DNA of 64,000 nt from Paenibacillus sp. FSL R7-0273. Lineage in GTDB: Bacteria > Bacillota > Bacilli > Paenibacillales > Paenibacillaceae. This document shows, one piece after another, positions 32,897-43,814 of this stretch. The position numbers and the translations under genes were made by a program. The first letter of the stretch is position 1. Each line of letters begins with the position of its first letter. Location of the stretch: positions 5,405,501-5,469,500 of the forward strand of contig NZ_CP009283.1 of NCBI RefSeq assembly GCF_000758625.1. Direction: 5' to 3'. Under the pieces are notes generated by a model that saw only the letters and a list, made by a program, of their open reading frames with translations, ran no database searches and had not been told where the DNA came from.

Positions 32897-33061
32897 TCAG
32901 GGTAAAAAGCGAACCCCGTAACGGCCCTTCCGCGAACGGTAAATTTCTACAAACTGCGGGTCATGATAGCCGTAGATCCAGCCGTCCTGCTCCAGCCTTT
33001 TGGCCAGACAGCCCGCCTGAAATCTCGTCCTGAACAGCTTGGCAAAATAGATCCAGTTCAT
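32897..33061 (-). CDS. Small basic protein (54 aa), unknown
   Basis: The product MNWIYFAKLFRTRFQAGCLA then KRLEQDGWIYGYHDPQFVEI and YRSRKGRYGVRFLP is soluble and basic. ATG 33061 lies nine bases behind AAGGAG. The longer frame to 33169 has no ribosome binding site. I do not recognise a family; the fold looks like a small helix plus beta hairpin. It lies downstream of the pyr operon on the same strand, about 140 bases after pyrE. Confidence 0.6.
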   Translation of the reverse strand: MNWIYFAKLFRTRFQAGCLAKRLEQDGWIYGYHDPQFVEIYRSRKGRYGVRFLP

Positions 33062-33198
33062 GATGGATGTCTCCTTTGAAGTCGGGTATTCAGCGCTGCA
33101 GTTATAGCATACCCCATCATGACAGATAAATATGCGGGACCTGCTACTCTCATAACCTGAAAGCCGCAAGTCCCGCCTTTAAAATATTTAAACTAGGC

Positions 33199-33840
33199 CT
33201 ATACTCCGAACGAAGCCGGGTCCTTCCGCCAAGATTGCAGCAGCGCTACATCGCTCTCTGCGATCTTGCCCTGGCTCAGGGCTACATCGATCAGGGTCGT
33301 GTAGTTGGACAGGCTCTGCAGCGGCACACCGGCTGCTGCGAACGCTTCAGTGGCACGGTCCAGCTCATAGCTGAAGATCGCCAGAACCGCCAGAACCTCT
33401 CCGCCTGCTTCCTCTACCGCCTGAGCCGCTTTGATCGAGCTGCCGCCGGTGGAGATCAGGTCCTCGATCACGATAACCTTCTGGCCGGGCGAGATACTGC
33501 CCTCGATCTGGTTCTGCTTGCCGTGGCCTTTGGCCTTGTCGCGGATATAAGCCATCGGCAGATTCAGCTTATCGGATACCCAGGCCGCATGCGGGATACC
33601 GGCGGTTGCTGTGCCTGCGATGACCTGCGCCTCGGGATAGCTGGCTTTAATCAGCTCTGCAAAGCCGCCTGCAATATAGTTACGCACTTCCGGGAAGGAC
33701 ATTGTCAGACGGTTGTCACAATAGATTGGCGATTTGATGCCGGAGGTCCAGGTGAACGGGTCCTGCGGACGCAGGGCAACGGCCCCGATCTCCAGCAGAT
33801 AGGCTGCAACTTGCTTACTTGTATTAGACAATGTACTCAT
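33199..33840 (-). CDS. pyrE: Orotate phosphoribosyltransferase
   Basis: The 213-residue enzyme converts orotate and PRPP to OMP. The PRPP-binding motif [14 protein letters not shown] (about 121-134), the flexible loop with [13 protein letters not shown], and the N-terminal [16 protein letters not shown] (orotate site) are all visible. It is the last gene of the pyr operon, overlapping pyrF by four bases (ATGA). Confidence 0.96.
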   Translation of the reverse strand: MSTLSNTSKQVAAYLLEIGAVALRPQDPFTWTSGIKSPIYCDNRLTMSFPEVRNYIAGGFAELIKASYPEAQVIAGTATAGIPHAAWVSDKLNLPMAYIRDKAKGHGKQNQIEGSISPGQKVIVIEDLISTGGSSIKAAQAVEEAGGEVLAVLAIFSYELDRATEAFAAAGVPLQSLSNYTTLIDVALSQGKIAESDVALLQSWRKDPASFGV

Positions 33841-34619
33841 GCTTGTGTCATCTCCTCAATAATGGATAGTGCTGCTGCGCGCGGGTCGGCTGCTGCGGTA
33901 ATCGGACGGCCTATGACCAGGAAGTGGCTGCCCTGACGGATAGCTTGTCCAGGCGTCATAACACGGGACTGGTCATCCAGGGACGAGCCTGCCGGACGGA
34001 TACCCGGCGTTACCGTGACGAATTCCGGACCGCAGGCTGCTGCGATCGCTGCCGACTCCTGCGGGGAAGCAACTACGCCATGCAGGCCCGCTTCAGCCGC
34101 CAGCTTAGCATAACGAACTACGGTATCCTCTACATTCCCGGCAATGCCGATCTCTTCGTTCATGACTTCCTGGCTCGTGCTTGTAAGCTGTGTCACCGCA
34201 ATAATCAGCGGGATGTGCAGCGAAGGATTCAGGCTGACCGCCTTTGCGGCTCCCTCCAGTGCTGCAGCCATCATCGTCTTACCGCCGGAGGCATGCACGT
34301 TGAACATGTCTACACCTAGTCTGGTGATGCTCTCAGCACCGCCGCGGACTGTATTCGGGATATCATGCATTTTCACATCCAGGAAGACGGAATAGCCGCG
34401 TTCCTTAAGCTCTCTGATAAAATCCGGCCCTGCTGCATAGAACAGTTGCATGCCGACCTTCAGGTAGCACGGAATGCCTTCCAGCTTATCAATCAGGACC
34501 CGCGCCGAATCTGCATCCGGATAATCCAGCGGAATCATCAGCCTGCCGGCCATTTCATCCCGTCTGGCAATCTGGCCAATCGTCTCATGCTCTGTCTGCT
34601 CTGGGGTTTGCTGTTCCAT
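33837..34619 (-). CDS. pyrF: Orotidine-5'-phosphate decarboxylase
   Basis: The 260-residue enzyme decarboxylates OMP to UMP. The active-site motif [13 protein letters not shown] (Asp-Lys-x2-Asp) and the phosphate loop VTPGIRPAG with VIGRPIT are present. An N-terminal extension of about 25 residues ([21 protein letters not shown]) is unusual for a family that normally starts at the first strand. The start is ATG 34619 behind GGAGAGGGAG; a frame to 34736 exists but includes a hairpin region. The 120-base gap to carB is the second-largest in the operon. Confidence 0.94.
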   Translation of the reverse strand: MEQQTPEQTEHETIGQIARRDEMAGRLMIPLDYPDADSARVLIDKLEGIPCYLKVGMQLFYAAGPDFIRELKERGYSVFLDVKMHDIPNTVRGGAESITRLGVDMFNVHASGGKTMMAAALEGAAKAVSLNPSLHIPLIIAVTQLTSTSQEVMNEEIGIAGNVEDTVVRYAKLAAEAGLHGVVASPQESAAIAAACGPEFVTVTPGIRPAGSSLDDQSRVMTPGQAIRQGSHFLVIGRPITAAADPRAAALSIIEEMTQA

Positions 34620-34739
34620 CGGTCGTTCTCCCTCTCCTTCATTCATCATCTGCTTGCCCGGGCACAGTTGAACGGTCTGCGCTAACGCAAACCGTTCCCT
34701 GTATGAAACCGCCCGCAGGCGGTTCCTGGTATTCATATC

Positions 34740-37700
34740 TTATTGTCCGACAAAAGCGGGCATCGACTGTGACGAGAAGTTGATCGTCTGCAGCATTTTC
34801 AGCAGCGCTGCTACGGTATCGAGCGAGGTCATACATACCACGCCGTTCTCAACCGCTTCGCGGCGGATGCGGAAGCCGTCACGCTCAGGTGTTTTACCCT
34901 TGGTCAGGGTGTTGAACACGAAGTTCGCCTGGCCGCTGCGGATCAGGTCGAGGATCGTAGGCTCGCCTTCGTCCAGCTTGTTGACGTTCATCACGTTCAG
35001 GCCGGACTGCTCCAGCGCCTGCGCCGTGCCGCCTGTAGCGATGATTTTGTAACCCATAGCATGGAAGCCCTTCATCAGCTCAACTGCTTCGGCTTTGTCT
35101 TTATCCGCTACTGTAACGATGATCGCGCCGGTCGCCGGAATTTTCATTCCTGCACCAATCAGACCTTTGTACAGCGCCTTGGCATACAGCTTGTCGCGGC
35201 CCATAACCTCACCGGTTGATTTCATTTCAGGTCCCAGGGTAGGCTCAACTCTGCGCAGCTTGGCAAAAGAGAACACTGGCACTTTAACCGATACATAGTC
35301 GCTCTCCGGCCACAGGCCTTCTGTGTAGCCCTCTTCCTTCAGCTTGCCGCCGAGGATGATTTTGGTCGCCAGATTCGCCATTGGAATGCCGGTTACCTTG
35401 CTCAGGAACGGAACCGTACGCGAGGAGCGCGGATTCACTTCGATTACGTACACTTCGTTCTGGTAGATAACGAACTGGATGTTCACCAGACCGATGGTCT
35501 TCAGCTCTTTGGCGATTTTGATCGTGATGTCGGTGATCTTCTGCTTCAGGCCTTCATCCAGATACTGCGGAGGATATACGGCGATGGAGTCGCCGGAGTG
35601 GACGCCTGCACGCTCCACATGCTCCATGATACCCGGAATAACAACCGTTTCACCGTCGCAGATCGCGTCAACCTCAACCTCTTTGCCGAGCATATAACGG
35701 TCGATCAGGACCGGATGCTCCGGATTGATTTTGACCGCTTCAACCATGTAGCTCATCAGCTCAGCGTCGTTATATACGATTTCCATTGCGCGGCCGCCCA
35801 GCACGTAGGAAGGACGCACCAGCACCGGATAGCCGAGGGACTGGGCTGTTTCTACCGCCTGGCTTGCATCGGTTACTGTCTTGCCTTTCGGCTGTGCGAT
35901 ATCCAGACGGGCCAGCAGCGCTTCGAACCGCTTGCGGTCCTCAGCTTCGTCGATGCTCGACAGGCTGGTTCCGAGGATGTTCACACCGGCAGCCGCCAGC
36001 GGCGCAGCAAGGTTGATGGCCGTCTGGCCGCCAAACTGCACGATAACCCCGATCGGATTCTCCTGGGCAATGACGTTCATTACATCTTCAAAGAACAGCG
36101 GTTCAAAATACAACCGGTCCGAGGTATTGAAATCCGTAGACACCGTCTCCGGGTTGTTGTTGATAATAACGGCCTCATAGCCGGCGTTCTGGATCGCCCA
36201 TACCGCGTGAACAGTGGAGTAGTCGAACTCAATCCCCTGGCCGATACGGATCGGTCCCGAGCCTAGTACTACAACCTTCTGCTTGTCGGAATGAGTTACT
36301 TCGTTTTCTGTTTCATAAGTTGAGTAGTAGTACGGTGTCGATGCTTCGAATTCAGCAGCACAGGTATCTACCATCTTGAAGACCGGTGTCAGGCCTTGCG
36401 CAAGCCGCAGGCTGCGGACATCCGCCTCCTTCGTCTGGGCACCGCCCGGACGTCCTTCGGCACGAATCTCGGCGATGGCCCGGTCAGTGAAGCCTTTGCG
36501 CTTCGCCTGGTACAGCGTTTCAGCGCTCAACGTTTCTTCACTGCGCAGCACATCCTCGAATTGCACCAGTCCTTCAATCTTGGACAGGAACCACCAGTCT
36601 ACATTCGTAATATCCTGGATTTCCTGCAGCTGATAGCCGCGGCGGTAAGCTTCGGCGATGAGGAACAGGCGCTCATCGTCCGCTTTGGCCAGACGGTTAC
36701 GCAGCACACTGTCTTCCAGCAGCTCGGCACCCGGCAGACGGAAGCGGTGAACTCCGATTTCCAGGGAACGGACAGCCTTGTGGATCGACTCTTCAAAGGT
36801 ACGGCCAATCGCCATCACTTCGCCGGTCGCTTTCATCTGTGTGCCCAGCTTGCGGTTCGCCGAGGTGAACTTGTCGAACGGCCAGCGCGGGATTTTGCTG
36901 ACGATATAGTCCAGCGTCGGCTCGAAGCAGGCATACGTCTGGCCGGTAACCGGGTTAACGATTTCGTCGAGCGTGTAGCCGAGGGCGATTTTGGCTGCCA
37001 TCTTAGCGATTGGATAGCCGGTTGCCTTGGAGGCAAGCGCCGAAGAGCGGCTGACACGCGGATTTACTTCAATTACATAATATTGATAGCTTTGCGGATC
37101 AAGCGCGAACTGTACGTTACAGCCGCCTTCAATGTTCAGCGCACGGATGATCTTCAGTGAAGCGCTGCGCAGCATCTGGTATTCACGGTCGGAGAGCGTC
37201 TGGCTCGGTGCTACAACGATACTGTCGCCAGTATGTACACCTACAGGGTCAAAGTTCTCCATATTGCAGACAACGATACAGTTGTCATTTGCGTCACGCA
37301 TAACTTCGTATTCTACTTCCTTCATGCCGGCGATGCTCTTCTCGACCAGACACTGGCCGATCGGGCTGTAGCGGATACCCGCTTTTACTGTCTCACGCAG
37401 CTCTTCCGCGTTGTCACAGATCCCGCCGCCGGTTCCGCCCAGGGTATACGCCGGACGGACAATCAGCGGGAAGCCGATTTCCTCAGCAAAGCTCATAGCT
37501 TCGTCTACTGTAGTGATAATAATACTTTCCGGAACCGGCTGGTCCAGCTCGCGCATCAGTTCGCGGAACAGGTCGCGGTCCTCTGCCTTCTCGATCGAGT
37601 GCAGCTGAGTACCCAGCAGCTTCACGTTCTCTGCTTCCAGTACGCCGGCACGCGCCAGCTCAACCGCCATGTTCAAGCCGGTCTGGCCGCCCAGTGTCGG

Positions 37701-37961
37701 CAGCAGTCCGTCAGGACGCTCCTGGCGGATGATGCCTGTTACGAACTCAAGGGTGATTGGCTCAATGTAGACCTTATCAGCCATGTTAGTATCCGTCATG
37801 ATGGTGGCCGGGTTGCTGTTGATCAGTACAACCTCCACGCCTTCTTCCTTCAGGGCCTGGCAGGCCTGTGTGCCTGCATAGTCAAACTCGGCGGCCTGGC
37901 CGATGACGATCGGACCGGAGCCGATGACGAGGATTTTTTTAAGTTTATCATTCTTAGGCAT
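34740..37961 (-). CDS. carB: Carbamoyl-phosphate synthase large subunit
   Basis: The 1073-residue protein has the duplicated ATP-grasp architecture: the first half starts [25 protein letters not shown], the second [25 protein letters not shown] (near 555), and each has an [13 protein letters not shown] or [16 protein letters not shown] loop. The last 140 residues form the MGS-like allosteric domain. It uses ammonia from CarA, bicarbonate and two ATP to make carbamoyl phosphate. Position in the pyr operon marks it as the pyrimidine-linked enzyme (PyrAB). Confidence 0.97.
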   Translation of the reverse strand: MPKNDKLKKILVIGSGPIVIGQAAEFDYAGTQACQALKEEGVEVVLINSNPATIMTDTNMADKVYIEPITLEFVTGIIRQERPDGLLPTLGGQTGLNMAVELARAGVLEAENVKLLGTQLHSIEKAEDRDLFRELMRELDQPVPESIIITTVDEAMSFAEEIGFPLIVRPAYTLGGTGGGICDNAEELRETVKAGIRYSPIGQCLVEKSIAGMKEVEYEVMRDANDNCIVVCNMENFDPVGVHTGDSIVVAPSQTLSDREYQMLRSASLKIIRALNIEGGCNVQFALDPQSYQYYVIEVNPRVSRSSALASKATGYPIAKMAAKIALGYTLDEIVNPVTGQTYACFEPTLDYIVSKIPRWPFDKFTSANRKLGTQMKATGEVMAIGRTFEESIHKAVRSLEIGVHRFRLPGAELLEDSVLRNRLAKADDERLFLIAEAYRRGYQLQEIQDITNVDWWFLSKIEGLVQFEDVLRSEETLSAETLYQAKRKGFTDRAIAEIRAEGRPGGAQTKEADVRSLRLAQGLTPVFKMVDTCAAEFEASTPYYYSTYETENEVTHSDKQKVVVLGSGPIRIGQGIEFDYSTVHAVWAIQNAGYEAVIINNNPETVSTDFNTSDRLYFEPLFFEDVMNVIAQENPIGVIVQFGGQTAINLAAPLAAAGVNILGTSLSSIDEAEDRKRFEALLARLDIAQPKGKTVTDASQAVETAQSLGYPVLVRPSYVLGGRAMEIVYNDAELMSYMVEAVKINPEHPVLIDRYMLGKEVEVDAICDGETVVIPGIMEHVERAGVHSGDSIAVYPPQYLDEGLKQKITDITIKIAKELKTIGLVNIQFVIYQNEVYVIEVNPRSSRTVPFLSKVTGIPMANLATKIILGGKLKEEGYTEGLWPESDYVSVKVPVFSFAKLRRVEPTLGPEMKSTGEVMGRDKLYAKALYKGLIGAGMKIPATGAIIVTVADKDKAEAVELMKGFHAMGYKIIATGGTAQALEQSGLNVMNVNKLDEGEPTILDLIRSGQANFVFNTLTKGKTPERDGFRIRREAVENGVVCMTSLDTVAALLKMLQTINFSSQSMPAFVGQ

Positions 37962-37963
37962 AA

Positions 37964-39142
37964 TTATAGAGCTCCTTTCACGGCTTCAAGCTTCGGCGTT
38001 TGTTTAGGTGCCGTGATTCTGGCATTGGCAGCAAGCTGCGCCTGGCGCGAGCCGGCAGGCGTCTTCGCTTTGTGGTCAGCAATCATCTGCAGGAAACGGT
38101 CGAACAGATAGCTGCTGTCATGTGGTCCCGGCGCTGCTTCCGGATGGTATTGCACCGAAAAGGCAGGGTAACGGGTATGCTTTAAACCTTCGATAGTCTT
38201 GTCATTGTTATTGATGTGCGTCACTTCAAGCTCGGTGCTCTGCACAGATTCTTCATTAACAGTGTAGCCGTGGTTCTGCGAGGTGATGAAGCAGCGTCCG
38301 CTCTCCAATTCCTTAACCGGGTGGTTACCGCCGCGGTGGCCGAATTTCAGCTTCTCAGTGTCTGCGCCGCAAGCCAGAGCGAACAATTGGTGGCCCAGGC
38401 AGATACCGAAGATCGGGTATTCTCCGAGCAGCTCAGAGATGGTGTTGACAGCGTAAGGTACATCTTTAGGATCCCCAGGGCCGTTGGACAGCTGGATGCC
38501 GTCAGGGTTCAGGCGGCGGATTTCGTCTGCAGTTACATCATGGGGCACAACCACTACGTCACAGCCGCGGTTGTTCAGCTCACGCAGGATACCCGTCTTC
38601 GCGCCGTAGTCAACCAGCACGATCCGTTCCTTTGTTCCAGGGCTGCTGTAGCTTGTAGTAGTCGAGGTGCGGGCAACCTGGTTACGCAGCTCCTCAATGG
38701 TTGTGTCACCCATCATTTCCATCAGCTCTTCCACACGCTTGTTAGAGGTAGTCAGGATGGCTTTCATCGTTCCGTAGTGGCGGATAATGCGGGTCAGCAT
38801 CCGGGTGTCAATTTCACTGATCCCGGGAATGCCGTATTCCTTCAGCAGGTCGTCCACACTGTATTCAGCACGCCAGTTGCTCGGTACTTCTTCATGGCGG
38901 CGCACAACAAAGCCGTGTACAAAAGGACGCACGGATTCAAAATCATCACGCGTAATGCCGTAGTTCCCGATCAGCGGATAAGTCATCGTTACGATCTGTC
39001 CGCAGTAGGAAGGATCCGACAGTACCTCCTGATAACCTGTAATCCCTGTGTTAAAAACAACCTCGCCTGTCTTTTCGCCCTCAGCGCCAAATGCGGTACC
39101 TGTAAACAGCGTTCCGTCCTGAAGCAGCAATCTTGCCTGCAT
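37964..39142 (-). CDS. carA: Carbamoyl-phosphate synthase small subunit (glutaminase)
   Basis: The 392-residue protein has an N-terminal CPSase domain ([35 protein letters not shown] pattern) and a C-terminal class I glutaminase with nucleophile Cys in [12 protein letters not shown] and the His/Glu pair in YHPEAAPGP. It hydrolyses glutamine and channels ammonia to CarB, whose gene starts two bases downstream. A 66-base gap separates it from pyrC. Confidence 0.97.
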   Translation of the reverse strand: MQARLLLQDGTLFTGTAFGAEGEKTGEVVFNTGITGYQEVLSDPSYCGQIVTMTYPLIGNYGITRDDFESVRPFVHGFVVRRHEEVPSNWRAEYSVDDLLKEYGIPGISEIDTRMLTRIIRHYGTMKAILTTSNKRVEELMEMMGDTTIEELRNQVARTSTTTSYSSPGTKERIVLVDYGAKTGILRELNNRGCDVVVVPHDVTADEIRRLNPDGIQLSNGPGDPKDVPYAVNTISELLGEYPIFGICLGHQLFALACGADTEKLKFGHRGGNHPVKELESGRCFITSQNHGYTVNEESVQSTELEVTHINNNDKTIEGLKHTRYPAFSVQYHPEAAPGPHDSSYLFDRFLQMIADHKAKTPAGSRQAQLAANARITAPKQTPKLEAVKGAL

Positions 39143-39208
39143 TTCCTTCCACTCCTTCTTGTTTCTGTAGTCTGATTCTATTGTCTCTATCCCGACTGAG
39201 TCAGGATG

Positions 39209-40483
39209 TTAGCTGTTTTGCGTCCAGACGGCCTTGCCGTCTACCCAGGTTGCTACCGGCCAGCCTTTCAGCTTCCATCCGGTAAACGGAGTGTTACGTC
39301 CTTTAGTGGCAAAAGTGGCCGGGTCTACCACCTGCTCTTCATTCAAGTCAATCAGTGTCAGATCAGCCGGTGCCCCAATGGCAAGGCTGCCTGTGTTAAG
39401 CCGGAATACGCGGGCCGGATCAGCAGTCATCCGCTGCACCAGCAAGCTCAGGTCCCATTTGCCTGTAGCTACAAAAGCGGTATACAGCAGCGGGAAGGCT
39501 GTCTCGAAGCCGACGATGCCAAACGGTGCAAGCTGCATGCCCTTGGCTTTTTCTTCTTCGCTGTGCGGTGCATGGTCTGTTACGATGATGTCGATCGTGC
39601 CGTCCAGCAGCCCCTCGATGCAGGCTTCCACATCGCGGCGGGAGCGCAGCGGCGGGTTCATTTTCCAGTTGGCGTCCATTCCAGGGATATCCTCTTCGGA
39701 GAGCAGCAGATGGTGCGGACACACTTCAGCAGTCACTTTAATGCCGATTTGCTTCGCCTGGCGGATCAGCCGTACCGACTGCTCTGTGCTGACGTGGCAG
39801 ACATGGTAGTGAACGCCTGTAGCTTCAGCGAGCAGAACATCGCGGCCGACATGAATCGCTTCCGACTCATTTGGAATTCCCTTCAGACCATGCTTGGTTG
39901 CAAAAGTTCCTTCGTTAACCGCACAGCCTTCGACCAGTGAATCATCCTCACAGTGGGCGATAACCGGCATATCCAGGCTTGCAGCCAGCTTCATGGCATC
40001 CTTCATCATCTGGGCAGTCTGTACACCTACACCGTCGTCTGTAAAGCCGATCGCTCCGGCTTCCTTCAGGGCGGCAAAGTCAGTCAGCTCGCGGCCAAGC
40101 TCATTTTTGGTGATTGCCGCATATGGCAGTACTTTAACGAGTCCGGCTTCACGTGCTTTTTCTTTTACCAGCTCTACGATTTCAGGAGTGTCTGTTACCG
40201 GCCGGGTGTTCGGCATGCAGGCGATGGTGGTGAATCCGCCCTTGGCAGCCGAGCGTGCGCCCGTTTCGATCGTTTCTTTATGCTCAAAGCCAGGCTCGCG
40301 CAGATGCACATGCATGTCAATCAGGCCCGGTACCAGCAGCTTGCCTTCCGCATCGACAATCTCACCGGATTCTTCCGCAGGAAGCTCACTTTCAACCGCT
40401 GTAATGATTCCGTCCTGAACTACGATGTGCTTGATTTCCAGTTCGCCGTCTTTGTTCAATACGCTGGCGTTTCTAATGATCAC
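39209..40483 (-). CDS. pyrC: Dihydroorotase
   Basis: The 424-residue enzyme is a type-I dihydroorotase of the amidohydrolase superfamily: zinc motif DMHVHLREPGFEHKET, further metal ligands in VIAHCEDDSL and CHVSTEQSV, and catalytic Asp in VTDHAPHSEEEK. It cyclises carbamoyl aspartate to dihydroorotate. The start is GTG 40483, ten bases behind AAAAGGAG; an in-frame ATG at 40522 precedes that site. The 125-base spacer before it is A+T-rich and holds a possible internal promoter. Confidence 0.96.
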   Translation of the reverse strand: MIIRNASVLNKDGELEIKHIVVQDGIITAVESELPAEESGEIVDAEGKLLVPGLIDMHVHLREPGFEHKETIETGARSAAKGGFTTIACMPNTRPVTDTPEIVELVKEKAREAGLVKVLPYAAITKNELGRELTDFAALKEAGAIGFTDDGVGVQTAQMMKDAMKLAASLDMPVIAHCEDDSLVEGCAVNEGTFATKHGLKGIPNESEAIHVGRDVLLAEATGVHYHVCHVSTEQSVRLIRQAKQIGIKVTAEVCPHHLLLSEEDIPGMDANWKMNPPLRSRRDVEACIEGLLDGTIDIIVTDHAPHSEEEKAKGMQLAPFGIVGFETAFPLLYTAFVATGKWDLSLLVQRMTADPARVFRLNTGSLAIGAPADLTLIDLNEEQVVDPATFATKGRNTPFTGWKLKGWPVATWVDGKAVWTQNS

Positions 40484-40533
40484 GATGATGATTCTCCTTT
40501 TGCCTGCAAGCCGCAGCTCCAAGCTCTGTTTGT

Positions 40534-40562
40534 ATTATATAATAAAAATTCATCTTTGTGTA
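40534..40562 (-). promoter_or_regulatory. Possible internal promoter before pyrC
   Basis: On the minus strand TACACA (40557-40562) and TATAAT (40534-40539) are separated by 17 bp in an A+T-rich spacer. The -10 is perfect, the -35 is weak (4 of 6). Confidence 0.35.
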
Positions 40563-40608
40563 TATTTATTAATCCATTTATGTCAGGTTTTTTTAGTGTC
40601 TGTCTCTT

Positions 40609-41517
40609 CTATTGAAGTGCACGCTCCATGACTGCCATTCTCACCGGAACACCGTTAGCCATCTGCGGGAAAATCCGTGACTGGCTGCTCTCGACTACCG
40701 CATCATCGATCTCCACATTGCGGTTGACCGGCGCCGGATGCATGATGATCGTGTTCTTATCCAGCTTGGCTGCACGCTCTTCAGTGAGTCCGTACTGCTT
40801 GCGGTATTCATCGGCTGACTGCAGGATGCCTGTTGCATGGCGCTCCAGCTGCACTCTCAGCATCATAACCACATCCGCCTTCAGTGCTTCTTCTATACTA
40901 ACGTAGGGTGCATACTGCGCCAGTTCAGGCGCCTTCATGCTGTCCGGGGCGCAGAACTGCACGCTTGCTCCCATCTTCGTCAGTCCCCAGAGGTTCGAGC
41001 GGGCCACCCGGCTATGCATAATGTCCCCGATAATCGACACTTTCAGGCCCTTCAGCTCGCCAAAATTTTTGGTCATCGTATACATGTCCAGCAGCGCCTG
41101 GGTCGGATGCTCGTTGTTGCCGTCTCCGGCATTGATCAGCGGGATGGATACCTTCTCCGCCAGCTGCTGCAGCACGCCTGCAGGCTTCAAACGCACAACT
41201 CCGGCGTCGATCCCCATCGATTCCAGTGTGCGCACTGTATCGTAGATCGACTCGCCTTTTTCTACACTGGAAGCTGCCGCCGTAAAATTCAGCACTTGCA
41301 CACCAAGGCGTTTCTCAGCCATTTCGAAGGAAAAGCGGGTCCGTGTGCTATTCTCAAAAAACATGTTAGCCACAAACTGCGATCTCAGCACCGGTGTCAG
41401 CTTCTCCTTCTGGTTGTCCCAGTAAGCCGTTCTGTTCAAAAGCTGCAGAAGCTCTGTCCGGTCCAGCTCTTTAATCCCCAGCAGACTGCGTTCCTTCACC
41501 TTGGTTGCTGTCATCAT
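40609..41517 (-). CDS. pyrB: Aspartate carbamoyltransferase
   Basis: The 302-residue catalytic chain has the carbamoyl-phosphate signature FFENSTRTRFSFEMAEKR (about 52-69) and HPTQALLDMYTM (aspartate-side loop). It condenses carbamoyl phosphate with aspartate. As in other Bacillales there is no regulatory PyrI gene. It follows pyrR with only two bases between. Confidence 0.97.
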   Translation of the reverse strand: MMTATKVKERSLLGIKELDRTELLQLLNRTAYWDNQKEKLTPVLRSQFVANMFFENSTRTRFSFEMAEKRLGVQVLNFTAAASSVEKGESIYDTVRTLESMGIDAGVVRLKPAGVLQQLAEKVSIPLINAGDGNNEHPTQALLDMYTMTKNFGELKGLKVSIIGDIMHSRVARSNLWGLTKMGASVQFCAPDSMKAPELAQYAPYVSIEEALKADVVMMLRVQLERHATGILQSADEYRKQYGLTEERAAKLDKNTIIMHPAPVNRNVEIDDAVVESSQSRIFPQMANGVPVRMAVMERALQ

Positions 41518-41519
41518 TG

Positions 41520-42083
<564 letters not shown>

Positions 42084-42131
42084 TTATCCAGCCATCCTTT
42101 CGCTTGTACGCCCGTCCAAGCCCCCGGAAAA

Positions 42132-42164
42132 CAAAAAACTCCTTGCCCAAAGCAGGCAAGGAGT
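42132..42164 (-). terminator. pyr leader attenuator (intrinsic terminator)
   Basis: On the minus strand ACTCCTTGCC-loop-GGGCAAGGAGT is followed by TTTTTTG, about 50 bases before the pyrR start. It is the termination arm of the PyrR-controlled leader. Confidence 0.9.
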
Positions 42165-42270
42165 GAAATCCGCAGATTAAAAAAGATGGCGTGTCCGCGC
42201 GCATAAAGAGGCTATCCGTACTCATACGGATCCCATCCATTTGTCGCGAACCTCGATTCACGTTACCTTG

Positions 42271-42287
42271 CCAGCCTCACGGGACTG
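42271..42287 (-). promoter_or_regulatory. PyrR-binding loop (anti-antiterminator) in the pyr leader
   Basis: Minus-strand CAGTCCCGTGAGGCTGG, followed by CAAGG, matches the conserved PyrR recognition sequence of Bacillales (AGUCC-x-GxGAGGCU). It lies between the promoter and the attenuator. Confidence 0.8.
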
Positions 42288-42316
42288 AATTAAAGGCGCA
42301 TATTCAACTAAAGGGA

Positions 42317-42345
42317 ATTATGACAGAAGTTTGTCTTGGTGTCAA
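42317..42345 (-). promoter_or_regulatory. Sigma-A promoter of the pyr operon
   Basis: On the minus strand TTGACA (42340-42345) and CATAAT (42317-42322) are exactly 17 bp apart. The transcript would begin near 42310, just before the PyrR loop. Confidence 0.85.
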
Positions 42346-42494
42346 ACCGGGAAAGATTTACAGGGGATGGGAGCGAACAGGTGAAGCACGTACTTGGTGC
42401 GTTTATCTGGTGCGTGTACGTGGTGCGTTTAAATAGTGCGTGTACTGTTTGGGTGCCGGGCGCTGCTGCGGGGTTTTTGGACTTCCGGCCGCTG

Positions 42495-42549
42495 TTGTCT
42501 GCAGATTTCTTCAATTGTACCGCTGTTCGCGGTTGAAATCTGCAGACAA
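42495..42549. repeat. Intergenic inverted repeat, 15-bp arms
   Basis: TTGTCTGCAGATTTC (42495-42509) pairs perfectly with GAAATCTGCAGACAA (42535-42549). The middle contains a second small dyad (ACCGC...GCGGT). The surrounding 42346-42987 has no frame with a ribosome binding site; it also holds a looser dyad ACAAGGCACC/GGTACCTTGT near 42685-42711. Confidence 0.75.
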
Positions 42550-42807
42550 AGGCGGACGCTCCGCTCCTCCAGTTCCAAAATCCCCTCCGCGCTTCCACCT
42601 GAACAGAAGGCTTTCCCGGTTCGGGGAGGAGGGGCAGCAAAGGGGTGACGGCTGGGCTGTGCGCCCAGCGTCACCAGCAAAGTCTTAACAAGGCACCTTA
42701 TATGGTACCTTGTAAGACGAGTGTTGTACCTCAACAGGCCAGGTATAAAACTTATAATAAGTGTAGAATCGACAACTAATTCTCCAGTTAATCCACCGCC
42801 AGACTAT

Positions 42808-42891
42808 TTAGTTGGAAAAAGGTAATCTAAATAGGCTACTTTTCTCTGTAAAGGCCATTTCGGTAATATTAGGTATCCTTTTTCCAACTAA
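42808..42891. repeat. Intergenic inverted repeat, 15-bp arms 54 bp apart
   Basis: TTAGTTGGAAAAAGG (42808-42822) and CCTTTTTCCAACTAA (42877-42891) are exact complements. The bases inside are A+T-rich, with GGTAATCTAAATAG facing GGTAATATTAGG. The arrangement looks like a small non-autonomous repeat rather than a terminator because the loop is long. Confidence 0.7.
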
Positions 42892-42987
42892 TACACATAA
42901 AAACGGGAAAATACGAGATTTAGGTGGCGAAAATCAAACTAAATTGAGATGAGGCTGAAAAATGGTAAAGCTCTATACCTACCAGCG

Positions 42988-43629
42988 TTAATCAGCCTTT
43001 CGCACAGGATGCCGCACAATCGTCTTCAGCTTTGCTATATCCGATTTGCGCGGATCGGACAGATAAATCTCATGATGCTTCCGGATGTCTGACAAATCAC
43101 ACAGCAGGCCCTGCTCTGCTATATACTTGTTCATTTTATCAACAGTCGCCGGTTCGTCATCATAACTGCCGATATGCATACACTGGACGCACAGTCCCTC
43201 TGCAAAGGTAACAAGCCTCGCCGCTGAAATATCGATCTGCGGTTTCTTACGGGTAACTGTCTCCACAGCAGCAGCGTACACCTGCTCATTCACAAACTCC
43301 GGCTGGCGGATCATCGCGGTCCAGCAGAACCTGTCCTTTCTGGTGTAATCCACCCCGTGAATGCCCTCCTGCCACCACAGACCCTCCAGCGGAGGCACGA
43401 CGTACTCGAAGTAGCCCTCTGGTGCGGAACTACTTTTGGGAGCCATTTTGATCGCATAAGACAGCGAGTACAGTGTCTCCAAAGCTCTCTGGTATTCGCC
43501 CTCCGGCTCATTCGGGTCCCCTTGCCCATCCACCTGGATGAAGGTCATTTCAGGCACATTAACAACCCCAGGCACAGTCTTGGGCTGGTATAATTCTTTG
43601 TCTGCTTTTTTAAAATCAAGCTTTTCCAT
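42988..43629 (-). CDS. GyrI-like small-molecule-binding domain protein
   Basis: The 213-residue protein begins KLDFKKADKELYQPKTVPGVVNVPEMTFIQVDGQGDPN and contains GYFEYVVPPLEGLWW and LCVQCMHIGSYDDEPATVDKMNKYI, the arrangement of stand-alone GyrI-like (AraC effector-binding) proteins. This family binds hydrophobic or cyclic compounds; some members hydrolyse them. No DNA-binding domain is attached. Single gene; a possible drug-binding or stress role is inferred from the family. Confidence 0.85.
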   Translation of the reverse strand: MEKLDFKKADKELYQPKTVPGVVNVPEMTFIQVDGQGDPNEPEGEYQRALETLYSLSYAIKMAPKSSSAPEGYFEYVVPPLEGLWWQEGIHGVDYTRKDRFCWTAMIRQPEFVNEQVYAAAVETVTRKKPQIDISAARLVTFAEGLCVQCMHIGSYDDEPATVDKMNKYIAEQGLLCDLSDIRKHHEIYLSDPRKSDIAKLKTIVRHPVRKAD

Positions 43630-43814
43630 AAGTACACCTCTTCATTTAGGCTTATACCAGCATTCTACCCTATTGAAATAGACAGCTATATGTCATATTA
43701 CTTATCTGCCGGTAAAATAAAGCCCACAACAGGCAGCCTCCGTCCTTGCCCTTTTCCCCGGTTTTTACTATGCCCCTGCCTCTCTGTTATGATAAATCCG
43801 GAGGCGACTTGACG

